Below the pieces are notes generated by a model that ran no database searches, was not told the origin of the DNA, and saw nothing but the letters and a program-made list of their open reading frames with translations. A stretch of DNA of 64,000 nucleotides from Methylobacterium nodulans ORS 2060 (GTDB lineage: Bacteria; Pseudomonadota; Alphaproteobacteria; Rhizobiales; Beijerinckiaceae): positions 2,321,501-2,385,500 of the forward strand of contig NC_011894.1 of the NCBI RefSeq assembly GCF_000022085.1, in the 5' to 3' direction. This document shows, one piece after another, positions 49,111-58,166 of the stretch (position 1 is the first letter of the stretch; each line of letters opens with the position of its first letter). The position numbers and the translations under genes are program-made.

Positions 49111-49258
49111 GTGTGAAAACGGCGCTTCGCCTGGATAGCATAGTAAAATCTTCCGCAATATGGCGGGCGTGTAGAAGTGTATGTGATCTTGCCTTTCGTC
49201 ATCGTTCTATGTGGAGGAGATCGTTCTACAAGCTCCCGGGTAGCAGCCGTTTTCACAC
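49111..49258 (+). mobile_element. 148-bp MITE-like element, copy 2
   Basis: Inverted terminal repeats GTGTGAAAACGGC (49111-49123) and GCCGTTTTCACAC (49246-49258), perfect over 13 bases. It is in inverted orientation relative to copy 1 at 47443 and exactly the same length. Internal similarity is strongest within 50 bp of each end. No coding capacity. Confidence 0.8.
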
Positions 49259-49263
49259 AGCCT

Positions 49264-50027
49264 TGCCCCTCTGCGAATGCCGGCCCTCTGCCGCGTCAGA
49301 TCCGTCGCGCTTGGCTCGGCATCCGAAACCCTTCACACAAGCCGACGTTCAGCTGACACGAATTCAACGGCGGGTGTGCGCCCGAAAGCGGACTTCGCAG
49401 ACTAAAAAGTGTAGTTCGGCGCTACGGTGGCCCCTACAGGCGCCGGTAACGGTTAGACTATCCCCTGGAGCGAGATCATGCCGCCGAGGGGAGGCGAGCA
49501 TTCCAGATCTAACGCAGCGTCGCACGCTTGTCGCCTGTATGGACGCATACGGACACGCTTTCGCTTCAGTGGAATCGCGGCATAGCAAACACCACGGCTG
49601 AGTCGCCCACCTTCGAAATCTGGAACACGACCTGCGAGATGGGCAGCATCCTGCGCGCCGACCGAGCGCGAGGTGGCCACAAAGGCAGAGACCCTGATTC
49701 GCAGGGTTCAGCTGGGCACGCATGCCTAACGGCCCGGGGACGTCACCGCGTTCTGACAGGCCCGTTCGCATCCCTGGCGATGCCACGGCGCGGTGCTGAC
49801 GGGCGGTCCTCGTGGTGGCCGCGGTCGGTTCGGTCGGGCCGATCAGAGGTCAAGAATTCACTCCAATTCTATCGTCTGACATACTTCATATGGGTATATT
49901 TTTATCAACAACATTTGATATTATACAGCAAACATTGTGCCATATGCCGTCAATGACCGCGATTGCAAATACGGCGAATTCATGATCTAAGCCGTGCCAT
50001 TGATCCAGCAGCACTGGAGGCAGATCC
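49264..50027. other. 760 bp with no supported gene
   Basis: Open frames on both strands are Arg/Ser/Cys-rich and lack starts with ribosome sites. A minus-strand frame at 49453-49680 contains PLKRKRVRMRPYRRQACDAA, which looks protein-like but unmatched. AT content rises sharply at 49860-49960, probably the promoter region of the AraC-type gene. Confidence 0.35.
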
Positions 50028-51116
50028 GTGCCCTCCGATGATTTGTCAGGACAAGACCTTCCGCTGTACTCGGCAGCGTGTCAGGAAATTTCTTGCAAAA
50101 CCGAGCGCTCGGTCCCCATCGATTTCGTCCACATCCATGCGGTTCAAGCGATCTGCGAGATCTTGATCGAATTAGACGTTGATCCAGAGAGCATCTTTGA
50201 ACAGGCTGGCGTCAGCACGCAGATCTTCAGTGTCACCGACGCCATCTCCTTCGCGTCCCTGGGTCGGCTGACGGCTCTGGCTGCCAACCACTCCCAGTGC
50301 GCTCACTTCGGACTCCTCGTCGGCCAGCGGACGACTCTCGCCTCGCTCGGCCTCCTCGGGTCGCTGATGCGACACTCGGAGACAGTCGGCGACGCCCTGC
50401 GGGCCTTGGAGATGCACCACGATCTCCTGAACCGCGGCGCAGTGGTCGAGTTGTCGACCGACGGCACCGTGGCGATTGTGAGCTATGCCCCCTACGAGCC
50501 CGAGGCGGAGGGAATTGCGCTCCATTGCGAGCGAGCCCTCGCGGCTTTGACCATCGTCCTGCGGGCGCTGTGCGGCGCGAACTGGTCACCCGACGAAGTC
50601 CTGCTGCCGCGCCTGGAGCCGCCGGACACGACACCCTACTCCAGCTTCTTCCGAGCGCCCGTCCGGTTCGGGCAGGAGATCGCCGCTCTGGTGTTCCCGA
50701 CACGGCTCCTGAGGCGGTCCATCAAAGGCGCGAACCCCGTTGCCCGGAAGACCCTGGAGCGGCACATCCAGCAGCTTGAGGCCGTCATTCCGACCGACGT
50801 GACCGATGAGATCCGGCGGCGCTTGCGCACCACCGCGATCCGGAAGCAGATCAATGGGAAACAGTTCGCGCAGACGATGGCGATCTGTCGGCGCACGCTG
50901 AGCCGCCGCCTGAAGGCCAAGGGTACGACCTTCAAACTGATCGCCAACGAAACGCGGCTCGGCATCGCCAAGCAGTTGTTGGGCGACACCGACATGAGCT
51001 TGGCGCAGATATCAGCCGCCCTGGAGTTCTCGGAGCCCGCCGCGTTCACGCATGCGTTTCGGAGGTGGACCGGCACGACCCCGAGTGCGTGGCGGAAGGA
51101 GTGCCGGCTGCAATGA
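50028..51116 (+). CDS. AraC-family transcriptional regulator (OruR/ArgR-like)
   Basis: 362 residues. The N-terminal two-thirds (about 35-225) resemble the Arabinose_bd domain of OruR-type regulators (DFVHIHAVQAICEILIELDVD..., FGLLVGQRTTLASLGLLGSL). The C-terminal AraC domain (about 255-360) carries the double helix-turn-helix: FAQTMAICRRTLSRRLKAKG, LGDTDMSLAQISAALEFSEP and AAFTHAFRRWTGTTPSAWR. The downstream small exported protein and GNAT gene are on the same strand and may be targets. Confidence 0.88.
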   Translation: MPSDDLSGQDLPLYSAACQEISCKTERSVPIDFVHIHAVQAICEILIELDVDPESIFEQAGVSTQIFSVTDAISFASLGRLTALAANHSQCAHFGLLVGQRTTLASLGLLGSLMRHSETVGDALRALEMHHDLLNRGAVVELSTDGTVAIVSYAPYEPEAEGIALHCERALAALTIVLRALCGANWSPDEVLLPRLEPPDTTPYSSFFRAPVRFGQEIAALVFPTRLLRRSIKGANPVARKTLERHIQQLEAVIPTDVTDEIRRRLRTTAIRKQINGKQFAQTMAICRRTLSRRLKAKGTTFKLIANETRLGIAKQLLGDTDMSLAQISAALEFSEPAAFTHAFRRWTGTTPSAWRKECRLQ

Positions 51117-51267
51117 AGATCACGTAGCTCGCGTCGGCCGGGGTTCCTGATCGGACGCTGTCATTCCCGCCCACCACTCGGGTCTCAGCGTCCGGGTTAG
51201 AGATCAGCCGCCGGGGCCTGCCTTAGGACAGGCAATGACGCAGATCTTGTCCTTGGAGAAGGTAGCA

Positions 51268-51699
51268 ATGAGGATTGCAAGTTTCGTGGGTGTCCGTGGG
51301 CTCGGGCTGGGCCTTGCAGCGTGGGTCGGGATGTCGGCCACACTGGCGGCGGAGGCTGGTCTTTCGGGCTACCAAGGAGCCTGGGTGCTGGAGGGGCGCG
51401 ACTGTGCGGAGGTTTATTCATCCGGAGGGAAAGGAACTTCGTTCAAGAAGCCGCTCGACATTTTCGCTCCTGCCTTCATTGTCTCTGGCAATCGCCTGAG
51501 GACTCCGATGGCATCGTGCCGTATCAAATCGGTTCGACCGACCGGGGACCGTCAGATCCTCGCCCTCGACTGTGCGAACACCGTGGCGGCCAATGAGGTA
51601 ACGGTTCTCATGGCAATCGCGCCGAATGGAGTTCTGAGGCGCTACTACAATGATCAGGACCCGACGGGAACCACCTATCAGCGCTGCTCGGGCAAATGA
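51268..51699 (+). CDS. small exported hypothetical protein
   Basis: 143 residues from ATG 51268 (GAGAAGG upstream), signal peptide ending near TLAAEA. The mature part contains WVLEGRDCAEVYSSGGKGTS, then a lone Cys segment (MASCRIKSV), ALDCANTVAANEV and a terminal RCSGK; the four cysteines suggest two disulfides. Resembles small periplasmic proteins of unknown role. It lies 33 bp before the GNAT gene. Confidence 0.65.
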   Translation: MRIASFVGVRGLGLGLAAWVGMSATLAAEAGLSGYQGAWVLEGRDCAEVYSSGGKGTSFKKPLDIFAPAFIVSGNRLRTPMASCRIKSVRPTGDRQILALDCANTVAANEVTVLMAIAPNGVLRRYYNDQDPTGTTYQRCSGK

Positions 51700-51732
51700 T
51701 GGCCGGCGATAGTCCTGGGGAGTGCAGCTGCG

Positions 51733-52269
51733 ATGAATGACCTGTCGCATTACTCAGCGGTCGAGCGCCTGCGCGACGGACAGCCAGTGGAGATCCGTGC
51801 ACTCCACCCGGAAGACCGGGAGGGTATGCTGGCCGCCGTCGACCACACCAGTGAGCGCTCCCTCTACCGCCGCTTCTTCGGTGCGAAGCGCCATTTCACT
51901 GACAAGGAGATCGATTTCTTCCTCAACGTTGATTTTGTCGACCACGTAGCCCTCGTCGCGGTCGCGAACGAGGGCGAGGGGCGCGTGATCGTCGGCGGCG
52001 GTCGCTACGTCGTCACGCGACCGGGGCAGGCCGAAGTGGCGTTTGCGGTGGTTGACCAATACCAAGGCCAGGGAATTGGCGCAGCGCTTATGCGGCACCT
52101 TGTCGGCATCGCACGAGCGGCGGGACTCAGGGAACTGACGGCGGAAGTTCTTCCGGACAATGCCGCCATGCTGAAGCTATTCGAGAGGTGCGGGTTGTGC
52201 TTGGTCAAGAGGCGAGAAGCGCAGGTGGTGCATGTCACGCTGCATATGTCCGCGGGTACGTCGTCATGA
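51733..52269 (+). CDS. GNAT-family N-acetyltransferase
   Basis: 178 residues. The GNAT fold is clear: IRALHPEDREGMLAAVDHTS at the start, the central strand AEVAFAVVDQYQGQGIGAAL with the acetyl-CoA loop Q-G-Q-G-I-G-A, and LPDNAAMLKLFERCGL near the end. The N-terminal LYRRFFGAKRHFTDKEIDFF matches the acetyltransferase module found fused to acyl-CoA synthetases of the Pat type, here free-standing. Likely acetylates a protein lysine or small molecule. Cytoplasmic. Confidence 0.85.
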   Translation: MNDLSHYSAVERLRDGQPVEIRALHPEDREGMLAAVDHTSERSLYRRFFGAKRHFTDKEIDFFLNVDFVDHVALVAVANEGEGRVIVGGGRYVVTRPGQAEVAFAVVDQYQGQGIGAALMRHLVGIARAAGLRELTAEVLPDNAAMLKLFERCGLCLVKRREAQVVHVTLHMSAGTSS

Positions 52270-52544
52270 TCAATGCCGCCGCGCCGTCGTCCTGATCCGT
52301 TCACCGAAGGTGCGGGACTCAGAGATCCGCACCAATTCAACGGCTGCGGCGATGGCCACCTGTCTGCGCCTGCACGGGGCTTTTACGGTGGGCCTTGTCA
52401 CGTTGTCGGAAACGGCTGCAAAAAGACCCATTCTGCTTAGGTTCAGGCGGTGACGCCTGCAGCTTAGCACCATGTCTCAACGCCTCGGCTCTGAAAATCC
52501 GCTTCATCCGAGCGGAGACCACGTGACGGGGAGCCGTGAAAGTT

Positions 52545-53066
52545 TAGTCAGTGATCGCATGCATCGACAAAAACCGCAGGGCTGAGCTGGGCGGCCTGAA
52601 GCACTGCCTCTTTCCCTCTCGTCATCGCACCGGCACATGCAAATTCTCGGCTCAGTTGTTCGCTCGCTTGTGCTGCAGGTGAGGTGTCTTGCTCAGGTTC
52701 ATTTCACGAAGCGCAGCGCCATGGTCTGGTCACTTGTCAGTGATCCACGTGCCCGGCGTCATGCCGTCCTCCTTCAGCAGCTTGCGAATCAGCTTCAGGG
52801 CCGCCCGCCCGTTGCGTTTGGGCTGGCGGTCGGTGATCTGCACGACGCCTCATTCAGGTGCCATCACCCACGCGGTCTCGGGAGAGATGCGCGCAGCCGG
52901 TGTGCGATCGCAGGCACGAAGGTGACCACCCAGGGCCGGATACTCTTATTGGCGACAGTGATGCAGCGCTCGGAGAAGTTCCTCAACGTAGCGGTCGCTG
53001 AGGGTGAAACGCAGGCGCATTCACGCGGCGCGCTGGATGATGTCGGATCGCAAGCGGTAGCTGGCG
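52545..53066 (-). pseudogene. decayed IS6-family transposase
   Basis: In several frames the minus strand retains the order of an IS6 transposase: RSDIIQRAA, then LRFTLSDRYVEELL, ERCITVANKSIRPWVVTFVP with AIAHRLR, WHLNE-VVQITDR, ALKLIRKLLKEDGMTPGTWI followed by TDK, and HLQHKRANN-AENLHVPVR plus ALRFLSMHAITD. At least three frameshifts and three in-frame stops break it. Fills most of the gap between the GNAT and ion-channel genes. Confidence 0.75.
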
Positions 53067-53288
53067 CATGAGGGCACACCCATCCCGGCCGGCGACACCG
53101 CTCAATTAGCGTGGGCACGCTATCACTCCTGCTAACGTGACAAGCCCCTGAGCCGCACTCTGCTGGCATGGCATGGGTTCTCCCCGCACCAGGCAACTGC
53201 CGTAGCGCCTCACACGGAAGCGCCATAAGCCAGGCACCAAGGTCATTGGTATGAGTGCTCAAGCATGATCGCTCGGAGGAGTCCGAAA

Positions 53289-53717
53289 ATGTTGGTTCAA
53301 CTGACGGTCGGCGCAATCGGAAGCATCTGCAACATAATCGCTCACTCTGTTATGATGACCGCTTTAATAAAATTGGCCCGTGCGCATACCAATTTGACCA
53401 AGTACAGCGCCCTGGCGCTGTCTCGGGTCATGGCACCCGCTGTGTGCGTCTTGATGGCAGCACACATATTCGAGGTGGTGATCTGGGCACTTATCTACAA
53501 AGTAGTTGGAGTAGCCTCGGCCGAATCCGATCTTATGTACTTCGCCTTCGTAAATTACACTACGCTTGGCTACGGCGACATCACGCCGGTTGAGCGGTGG
53601 CGCCTCCTCGGTCCTGTCGCTGCCATGAATGGCATCCTGCTTTTCGGGTGGTCTACCGCGGTCATCTTCGAAATCCTGCGGCGCACCCTGATCCACATGG
53701 ACGAACTCACGCATTAA
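53289..53717 (+). CDS. two-TM potassium-channel-like protein
   Basis: 142 residues from ATG 53289 (GGAGGAG upstream). Three or four hydrophobic stretches: 5-25, 50-72 (VMAPAVCVLMAAHIFEVVIW) and 105-125. The pore segment carries the K+ filter variant TTLGYGDITP, as in the Ion_trans_2 family (PF07885). There is no cytoplasmic RCK or nucleotide-binding domain, so gating is unknown. Inner membrane. Less GC-rich than neighbours. Confidence 0.82.
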   Translation: MLVQLTVGAIGSICNIIAHSVMMTALIKLARAHTNLTKYSALALSRVMAPAVCVLMAAHIFEVVIWALIYKVVGVASAESDLMYFAFVNYTTLGYGDITPVERWRLLGPVAAMNGILLFGWSTAVIFEILRRTLIHMDELTH

Positions 53718-54066
53718 GGTCGTCGAAGGGCACGTGGCGAACTGTTCCGCTCAGCTTTCAGCTATCCCTTGGTACTGTCTCAGTCCGGAGGGGACGGGCA
53801 AATTCGGATGTCGGTGTCCCGCGTAGAAGGCGTGAAAATCGTGTTGGGAGCAGCTCTGCTGCACAACCTTGCTACAACCGTCGGCGACAGTTCTCATGCC
53901 CCTGAGGCTATGACGGGTTCTCGATGACGTAAGCCGATCTGGTAGACCTCGTCCGCCCCGAACTCAAGCCGGTGGGCGGAAGGACAGGACCGTCGCCAAT
54001 CAGGTATCCTGATCGGCGCGGAACGCCGCCATAGGGAGAACTCGCTCCCAATGCGGAGGAGTCCAA
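53718..54066. other. no gene seen
   Basis: About 350 bp between the channel and the SulP gene. No supported frame; no clear terminator. The SulP ribosome site GCGGAGGAG is at its right end. Confidence 0.35.
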
Positions 54067-55737
54067 ATGGCAGGTCTCGGATCGACGACGCAGGCCTCTC
54101 GGAAAGGTGCGCCGGCAGAGCTTCGCTTCGATGTCGTGGCAGGGTTCACGGCCGCGGCAGTCGTCCTGCCCAAGGCAATGGCCTATGCCACTGTGGCCGG
54201 ACTGCCGGTGGCGGTCGGCCTTTACACGGCCTTTGTTCCCGCAATCATCTATGGCCTGCTGGGCTCGTCCCGCGTCCTAAGCGTGAGTTCGACGACGACA
54301 CTGGCGATCCTGACGGGCGCTGAACTCGGCAGCATGGTGCCGGATGGCGATCCCGCGAAGCTCCTCGTCGCGGCGACAACGCTGACGGCTCTCGTCGGTG
54401 CGCTGCTCCTCGCAGCGCGGCTTTTGAAGCTCGGTTTTGTCGCCAATTTCATCTCGGTGCCGGTCCTGACGGGGTTCAAGGCCGGGATCGGTCTCGTGAT
54501 CCTGCTGGACCAGGCTCCCAAGCTTCTCGGGCTCCACATCGCCAAGCAGTCGTTCTTCGCCGATGTGGTGAGTCTCGTCCGACACGTCTCCGAAACCTCC
54601 CTGCCGACCCTGGCCGTCGCGGGGGGCACGCTGGCCGTGCTCGTTGGCATGGAGCGCCTCAAGCCCCACTCGCCGGCACCGCTTGTCACGGTCGCGGGCG
54701 CGATCGCGGCCTCGTGGCTCTTCGACCTGAATGCCCGGGGGGTCTCGATCGTTGGAATCATCCCGCAGGGCCTTCCCTCCCTGACCCTGCCCGATCCCGC
54801 GCTCGTCCAGGCGCTCCTGCCGGGTGCCATGGGCATCGCGCTCATGAGCTTCACGGAGAGCATCGCCGCAGCACGAGCCTTCGTGGCCTCAGGCGATCCG
54901 CCCATCGATGCCAATCGCGAACTCGTCGCCACGGGAGCGGCCAATCTGGGGGGAGCCTTCCTCAGCGCCATGCCGGCCGGCGGCGGGACGTCGCAGACCG
55001 GCGTTGTCCGGGCCGCCGGAGGCCGCACCCAGACGGCCTCGCTCGTCACGGCGGCGGCCGCCCTCGCCACGATGCTGGTCCTGGCGCCGATCCTGGGCCT
55101 CCTGCCGCATGCGACCCTGGCGGCAGTCGTCATCGTATACTCCGTCAGCCTCATCCAGCCGGTAGAGTTTCGAGCCATCCTCAAGGTGCGGCAGATGGAG
55201 TTCCGGTGGGCGATCGTAGCGGCTATCGGGGTGCTCGTCTTCGGCACGCTCCAGGGCATCGTCGTTGCCATCGTCGTCTCGCTGATCGGGCTTGCCCTTC
55301 AGACCGCTCACCCCACGGTCTCCGTCATTGGCCGCAAGCGCGGGGCAGACGTCCTGCGCCCTCTCTCGCCCGAGCACCCGGACGATGAGACGTTCGACGA
55401 CCTTCTGATCATACGCCCCGAGGGACGTCTGTATTTCGCCAATGCTCAGAACGTGGCCGACCAGATCAGGACACTAATTGCCGAGCACAAGCCTCGCGTG
55501 GTTGTCCTCGATCTCAGCCGCGTTCCAGATATCGAGTATTCAGCCCTGCAGATGCTTCAGGAGGGCTCGCGGCGGGCCAGTGTGGCCTTTTGGCTGGCAG
55601 GTCTGAATCCTGGCGTCCTCGAAATGGTGAGGCGCGCTGGGCTGGATAAGGAACTCGGCCCGGACCGCTTGCTGTTCAATGCTCGAACGGCCATTGAGCG
55701 CTACAAGGAACTTCTGGAGAGGTCAGCTCTTGGTTAG
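54067..55737 (+). CDS. SulP-family anion transporter with STAS domain
   Basis: 556 residues from ATG 54067. The transmembrane part (about 15-420, 10-14 helices) shows the SulP signature VLPKAMAYATVAGLPVAVGL and FIPGIAA-type GSSRVLSVSSTTTLAILTGA. The STAS domain follows (about 440-550: LLIIRPEGRLYFANAQNVAD, VVLDLSRVPDIEYSALQML). It transports sulfate, bicarbonate or another anion across the inner membrane; substrate cannot be set from sequence. No carbonic anhydrase gene is adjacent. Confidence 0.9.
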   Translation: MAGLGSTTQASRKGAPAELRFDVVAGFTAAAVVLPKAMAYATVAGLPVAVGLYTAFVPAIIYGLLGSSRVLSVSSTTTLAILTGAELGSMVPDGDPAKLLVAATTLTALVGALLLAARLLKLGFVANFISVPVLTGFKAGIGLVILLDQAPKLLGLHIAKQSFFADVVSLVRHVSETSLPTLAVAGGTLAVLVGMERLKPHSPAPLVTVAGAIAASWLFDLNARGVSIVGIIPQGLPSLTLPDPALVQALLPGAMGIALMSFTESIAAARAFVASGDPPIDANRELVATGAANLGGAFLSAMPAGGGTSQTGVVRAAGGRTQTASLVTAAAALATMLVLAPILGLLPHATLAAVVIVYSVSLIQPVEFRAILKVRQMEFRWAIVAAIGVLVFGTLQGIVVAIVVSLIGLALQTAHPTVSVIGRKRGADVLRPLSPEHPDDETFDDLLIIRPEGRLYFANAQNVADQIRTLIAEHKPRVVVLDLSRVPDIEYSALQMLQEGSRRASVAFWLAGLNPGVLEMVRRAGLDKELGPDRLLFNARTAIERYKELLERSALG

Positions 55738-56049
55738 GATCGTCGCCGCAGGATAAACATCGCACCAAGTGAGTTGAGGATTGCTGCGAAAGTGGGATAG
55801 CGATGGCCTTAGGCATGCACGGCTGCTTATGGCAGCTGATGCCGCAAACGACTTGTAGATCGTTCGCCCTGTCCGTCAGAAACAATCGGCCATTCCCGTC
55901 GGTGGCTAGGCAGGCGCTGCGTTGCGATAGGGCTTGCGGGCGCCGACTGTTCCACGAGGTGAACGGCGTAACTCTGGATGCATGATCGTGCCCCAAGGCG
56001 TGGTGTATCTGAAGTGGAGCCACCACGATGACGGCTCGGGCCGGAATGG
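55738..56049. other. no gene seen
   Basis: About 310 bp after the SulP gene with no supported frame. It probably contains the 3' flank of the decayed IS256 element that follows. Confidence 0.35.
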
Positions 56050-56190
56050 TCAGGCTGCCAGGGTGGGCAGGCTGACGAGAGGATCATCGTTGATCGGGGC
56101 GATGCTTTCCAGGGTGAAGTACCGGCAGCGCTGCACCGCTCATTCGTCGTTCTGCTCCAGCAGGAGCGCGCCCTCAGGTGTCCTCTTGGA
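56050..56190 (-). pseudogene. C-terminal remnant of an IS256-family transposase
   Basis: Minus-strand reading PEGALLLEQNDE-stop-AVQRCRYFTLESIAPIND followed by DPLVSLPTLAA and the terminal stop at 56050. This is the conserved end of IS256 transposases (LLEQNDEWAVQRARYMTLE...), with the usual Trp codon changed to TGA. Nothing upstream remains. Confidence 0.7.
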
Positions 56191-56332
56191 TCAAGCGACA
56201 CCAGTGACACAAACTACCATCAGAAAAATGCTGTGTTGCGTCCTCGGCCGCGAAAGCCTCGGCTCCGGCCGAAACGGCTATGCTGAGCACGGTCCATCTG
56301 AACAGGATTCCCTCTAGCCAGGAGACTGGCCC

Positions 56333-56743
56333 ATGAAGCGCCTGATTCTTGCAGCGGCAGCCATAGCCGCACTGATCTCAACCAGCGTGGTGGCAGAAGC
56401 ACGCGGCTTCCGCGGCGGTGGCGGCTTCCGCGGCGGCGGCTTCCATGGGGCCGGCTTGCGTGGCGGTGGGCTCCGCGCTGGCGGGTTCCATGGCGTCCGA
56501 GTGGGCGGCTACCGTGGTGGATACGGCAGGTACGGCCGCTACGGGTACGGCTATGGCCGCTATGGCCGGTATGGCTATGGCCGGTACGGGTACGGCTATG
56601 GGTACCGTCCCTATGGCTACGGACTGGGCGCGGCTGCGGTTGGCGCGGCTACGGTTGGCGCGGCTGCAGCTGGCGCGGCCTACGGTGGCTGCGGGCCTTA
56701 TGCCTATTACGACTCGTATGCCGGCGTCTGCCGCCCCTACTGA
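56333..56743 (+). CDS. exported Gly/Arg/Tyr-rich protein
   Basis: 136 residues. A signal peptide (MKRLILAAAAIAALISTSVV..., cleavage near AEARG) is followed by a repetitive region: GGG-F-RGGGF-HG-type repeats (about 25-60), then GYGRYGRYGYG repeats (about 60-95). Next come an Ala/Gly hydrophobic stretch (GAAAVGAATVGAAAAGAAY) and a short end with two Cys (GGCGPYAYYDSYAGVCRPY). The repeats suggest a structural or envelope-associated protein. GCCAGGAGAC precedes the ATG. Common in Rhizobiales; function unknown. Confidence 0.7.
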   Translation: MKRLILAAAAIAALISTSVVAEARGFRGGGGFRGGGFHGAGLRGGGLRAGGFHGVRVGGYRGGYGRYGRYGYGYGRYGRYGYGRYGYGYGYRPYGYGLGAAAVGAATVGAAAAGAAYGGCGPYAYYDSYAGVCRPY

Positions 56744-56840
56744 CCGGCGTTCCGGCAGGCATGCGCCTAGGCTCGTCGGCCACATCCGACGAACAGGTTC
56801 GAGGCGCGGACGGTGCACCGCCTGGATCCGCAAAGGTCAA

Positions 56841-56872
56841 GCGCGCTCACATAGAAGCGCGCTCACATAGAA
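56841..56872. repeat. perfect 16-bp tandem duplication before the CoA-transferase gene
   Basis: GCGCGCTCACATAGAA occurs twice back to back (56841-56856 and 56857-56872), 6 bp before the ATG at 56879. The second copy provides part of the ribosome site (AGAAGGA). Probably a slippage event that may affect translation. Confidence 0.7.
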
Positions 56873-56878
56873 GGACCG

Positions 56879-57535
56879 ATGGGTGACATGCGGACGATCG
56901 TGCTCAGCGAAGCGGTCGCTTCGATTCCGGACGGGGCAACGCTGATGGTGGGCGGCTTCATGGGTGTTGGGACCCCCGAGCCGCTCGTGGACGAACTCGT
57001 GAGGCAGGGGCGGCGAGAATTGACCGTGATCGCCAACGATACCGCCTCGCCCGGCGTCGGTATCGGCAAGTTGGTGACGGCTAAGGCGCTCAGCCGGGTG
57101 ATCGCGAGCCATATCGGCCTCAATCCCGAGACTCAGAAGCAGATGATCGAGGGCAGCCTGCAGGTGGAACTGGTGCCCCAAGGGACGCTGGTGGAGCGCA
57201 TCCGCGCCGGCGGCTGTGGCCTCGGCGGCGTTCTCACCCCCACGGGGGTCGGCACCGTCGTTGAGGAAGGAAAGAGAAAGATCGAAATCGAGGGCCAAGA
57301 ATACTTGCTTGAGACCGCACTCCAGGCTGATTTTGCCCTCATCCAGGCCTTCCTTTGCGACTACCTCGGCAATCTCACATATGCATTGACTGGGAGAAAC
57401 TTCAACCCGTTGATCGCGATGGCCGCACGCACGGTCATCGTCTGTGCGGAGCACGTCGTTCCGGTCGGGGTGATCGCACCCGACCACGTCGTCACACCCG
57501 CTCCTCTCGTCGACTACGTCATTGCCAGGTGCTGA
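56879..57535 (+). CDS. 3-oxoacid/acetoacetyl CoA-transferase subunit A
   Basis: 218 residues. CoA_trans fold (PF01144) with the N-terminal IPDGATLMVGGFMGVGTPEP motif, RRELTVIANDTASPGVGIGK, and GVLTPTGVGTVVEEGK. It is of the AtoD/ScoA kind and forms a heterotetramer with the next gene's product to move CoA between short 3-oxo- or 2-methyl acids and acetyl/succinyl-CoA. The B subunit starts 4 bp after its stop. Confidence 0.9.
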   Translation: MGDMRTIVLSEAVASIPDGATLMVGGFMGVGTPEPLVDELVRQGRRELTVIANDTASPGVGIGKLVTAKALSRVIASHIGLNPETQKQMIEGSLQVELVPQGTLVERIRAGGCGLGGVLTPTGVGTVVEEGKRKIEIEGQEYLLETALQADFALIQAFLCDYLGNLTYALTGRNFNPLIAMAARTVIVCAEHVVPVGVIAPDHVVTPAPLVDYVIARC

Positions 57536-57539
57536 CCCC

Positions 57540-58166
57540 ATGGACCCGCAAATCCGGATCGCGCAGCGCATCGCTCGCGAACTTCGCGACGGCATGCTGG
57601 TGAACCTCGGCATCGGCATCCCAACCTTGGTTGCCAACTATGTTCCGGCGGGCATGCACGTGTTCTTCCAGTCGGAGAACGGGTTGATCGGCACGGGCCC
57701 GGTGCCGGAACAAGGCATGACTTTGCGCTGGCTCACGGATGCCGGCGGAAAGCCGGTGACGGCGCTGCCCGGGGCATCCGCCTTCGACAGCGCGATGTCG
57801 TTCGCGCTCATCCGTGGCGGTCACCTCGATCTTACGGTGCTCGGCGGCCTGCAGGTCGATCAGCACGGGCGGCTCGCGAACTGGATGGTGCCTGGCAAGA
57901 TGATTCCGGGCATGGGCGGCGCGATGGATCTCGTGACCGGGGCGAAGCGTGTCATTGTCGCCATGCAGCACACCGCGAAAGGCCGGCCAAAGATCGTCCG
58001 CGAGTGCTCTCTTCCCCTGACCTCGGCACGCTCGGTAGATCTGGTTGTCACGGAACTGGCAGTGATCGCCTTCCCAGACGGGCGCGCCACCCTCATCGAG
58101 GCAGCGGAGGGCGTGACCGTCGAGGAGGTGCTGGCCGCCACCGAGGCCGAACTTATCGTGCTTTAG
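57540..58166 (+). CDS. 3-oxoacid/acetoacetyl CoA-transferase subunit B
   Basis: 208 residues from ATG 57540 (an upstream ATG at 57522 overlaps subunit A and is less likely). The catalytic Glu lies in FFQSENGLIGTGP; other marks are GMLVNLGIGIPTLVANYV, SFALIRGGHLDLTVLGGLQV, MVPGKMIPGMGGAMDLV and ITELAVIA-type VVTELAVIAFPDG. AtoA/ScoB type. With subunit A it would activate acetoacetate or related acids for beta-oxidation. Confidence 0.92.
   Translation: MDPQIRIAQRIARELRDGMLVNLGIGIPTLVANYVPAGMHVFFQSENGLIGTGPVPEQGMTLRWLTDAGGKPVTALPGASAFDSAMSFALIRGGHLDLTVLGGLQVDQHGRLANWMVPGKMIPGMGGAMDLVTGAKRVIVAMQHTAKGRPKIVRECSLPLTSARSVDLVVTELAVIAFPDGRATLIEAAEGVTVEEVLAATEAELIVL

Noticed and set aside
49453..49680. 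Minus-strand ORF with an Arg/Pro-rich product
   Set aside because: No ribosome site, no family, and it overlaps other equally poor frames.
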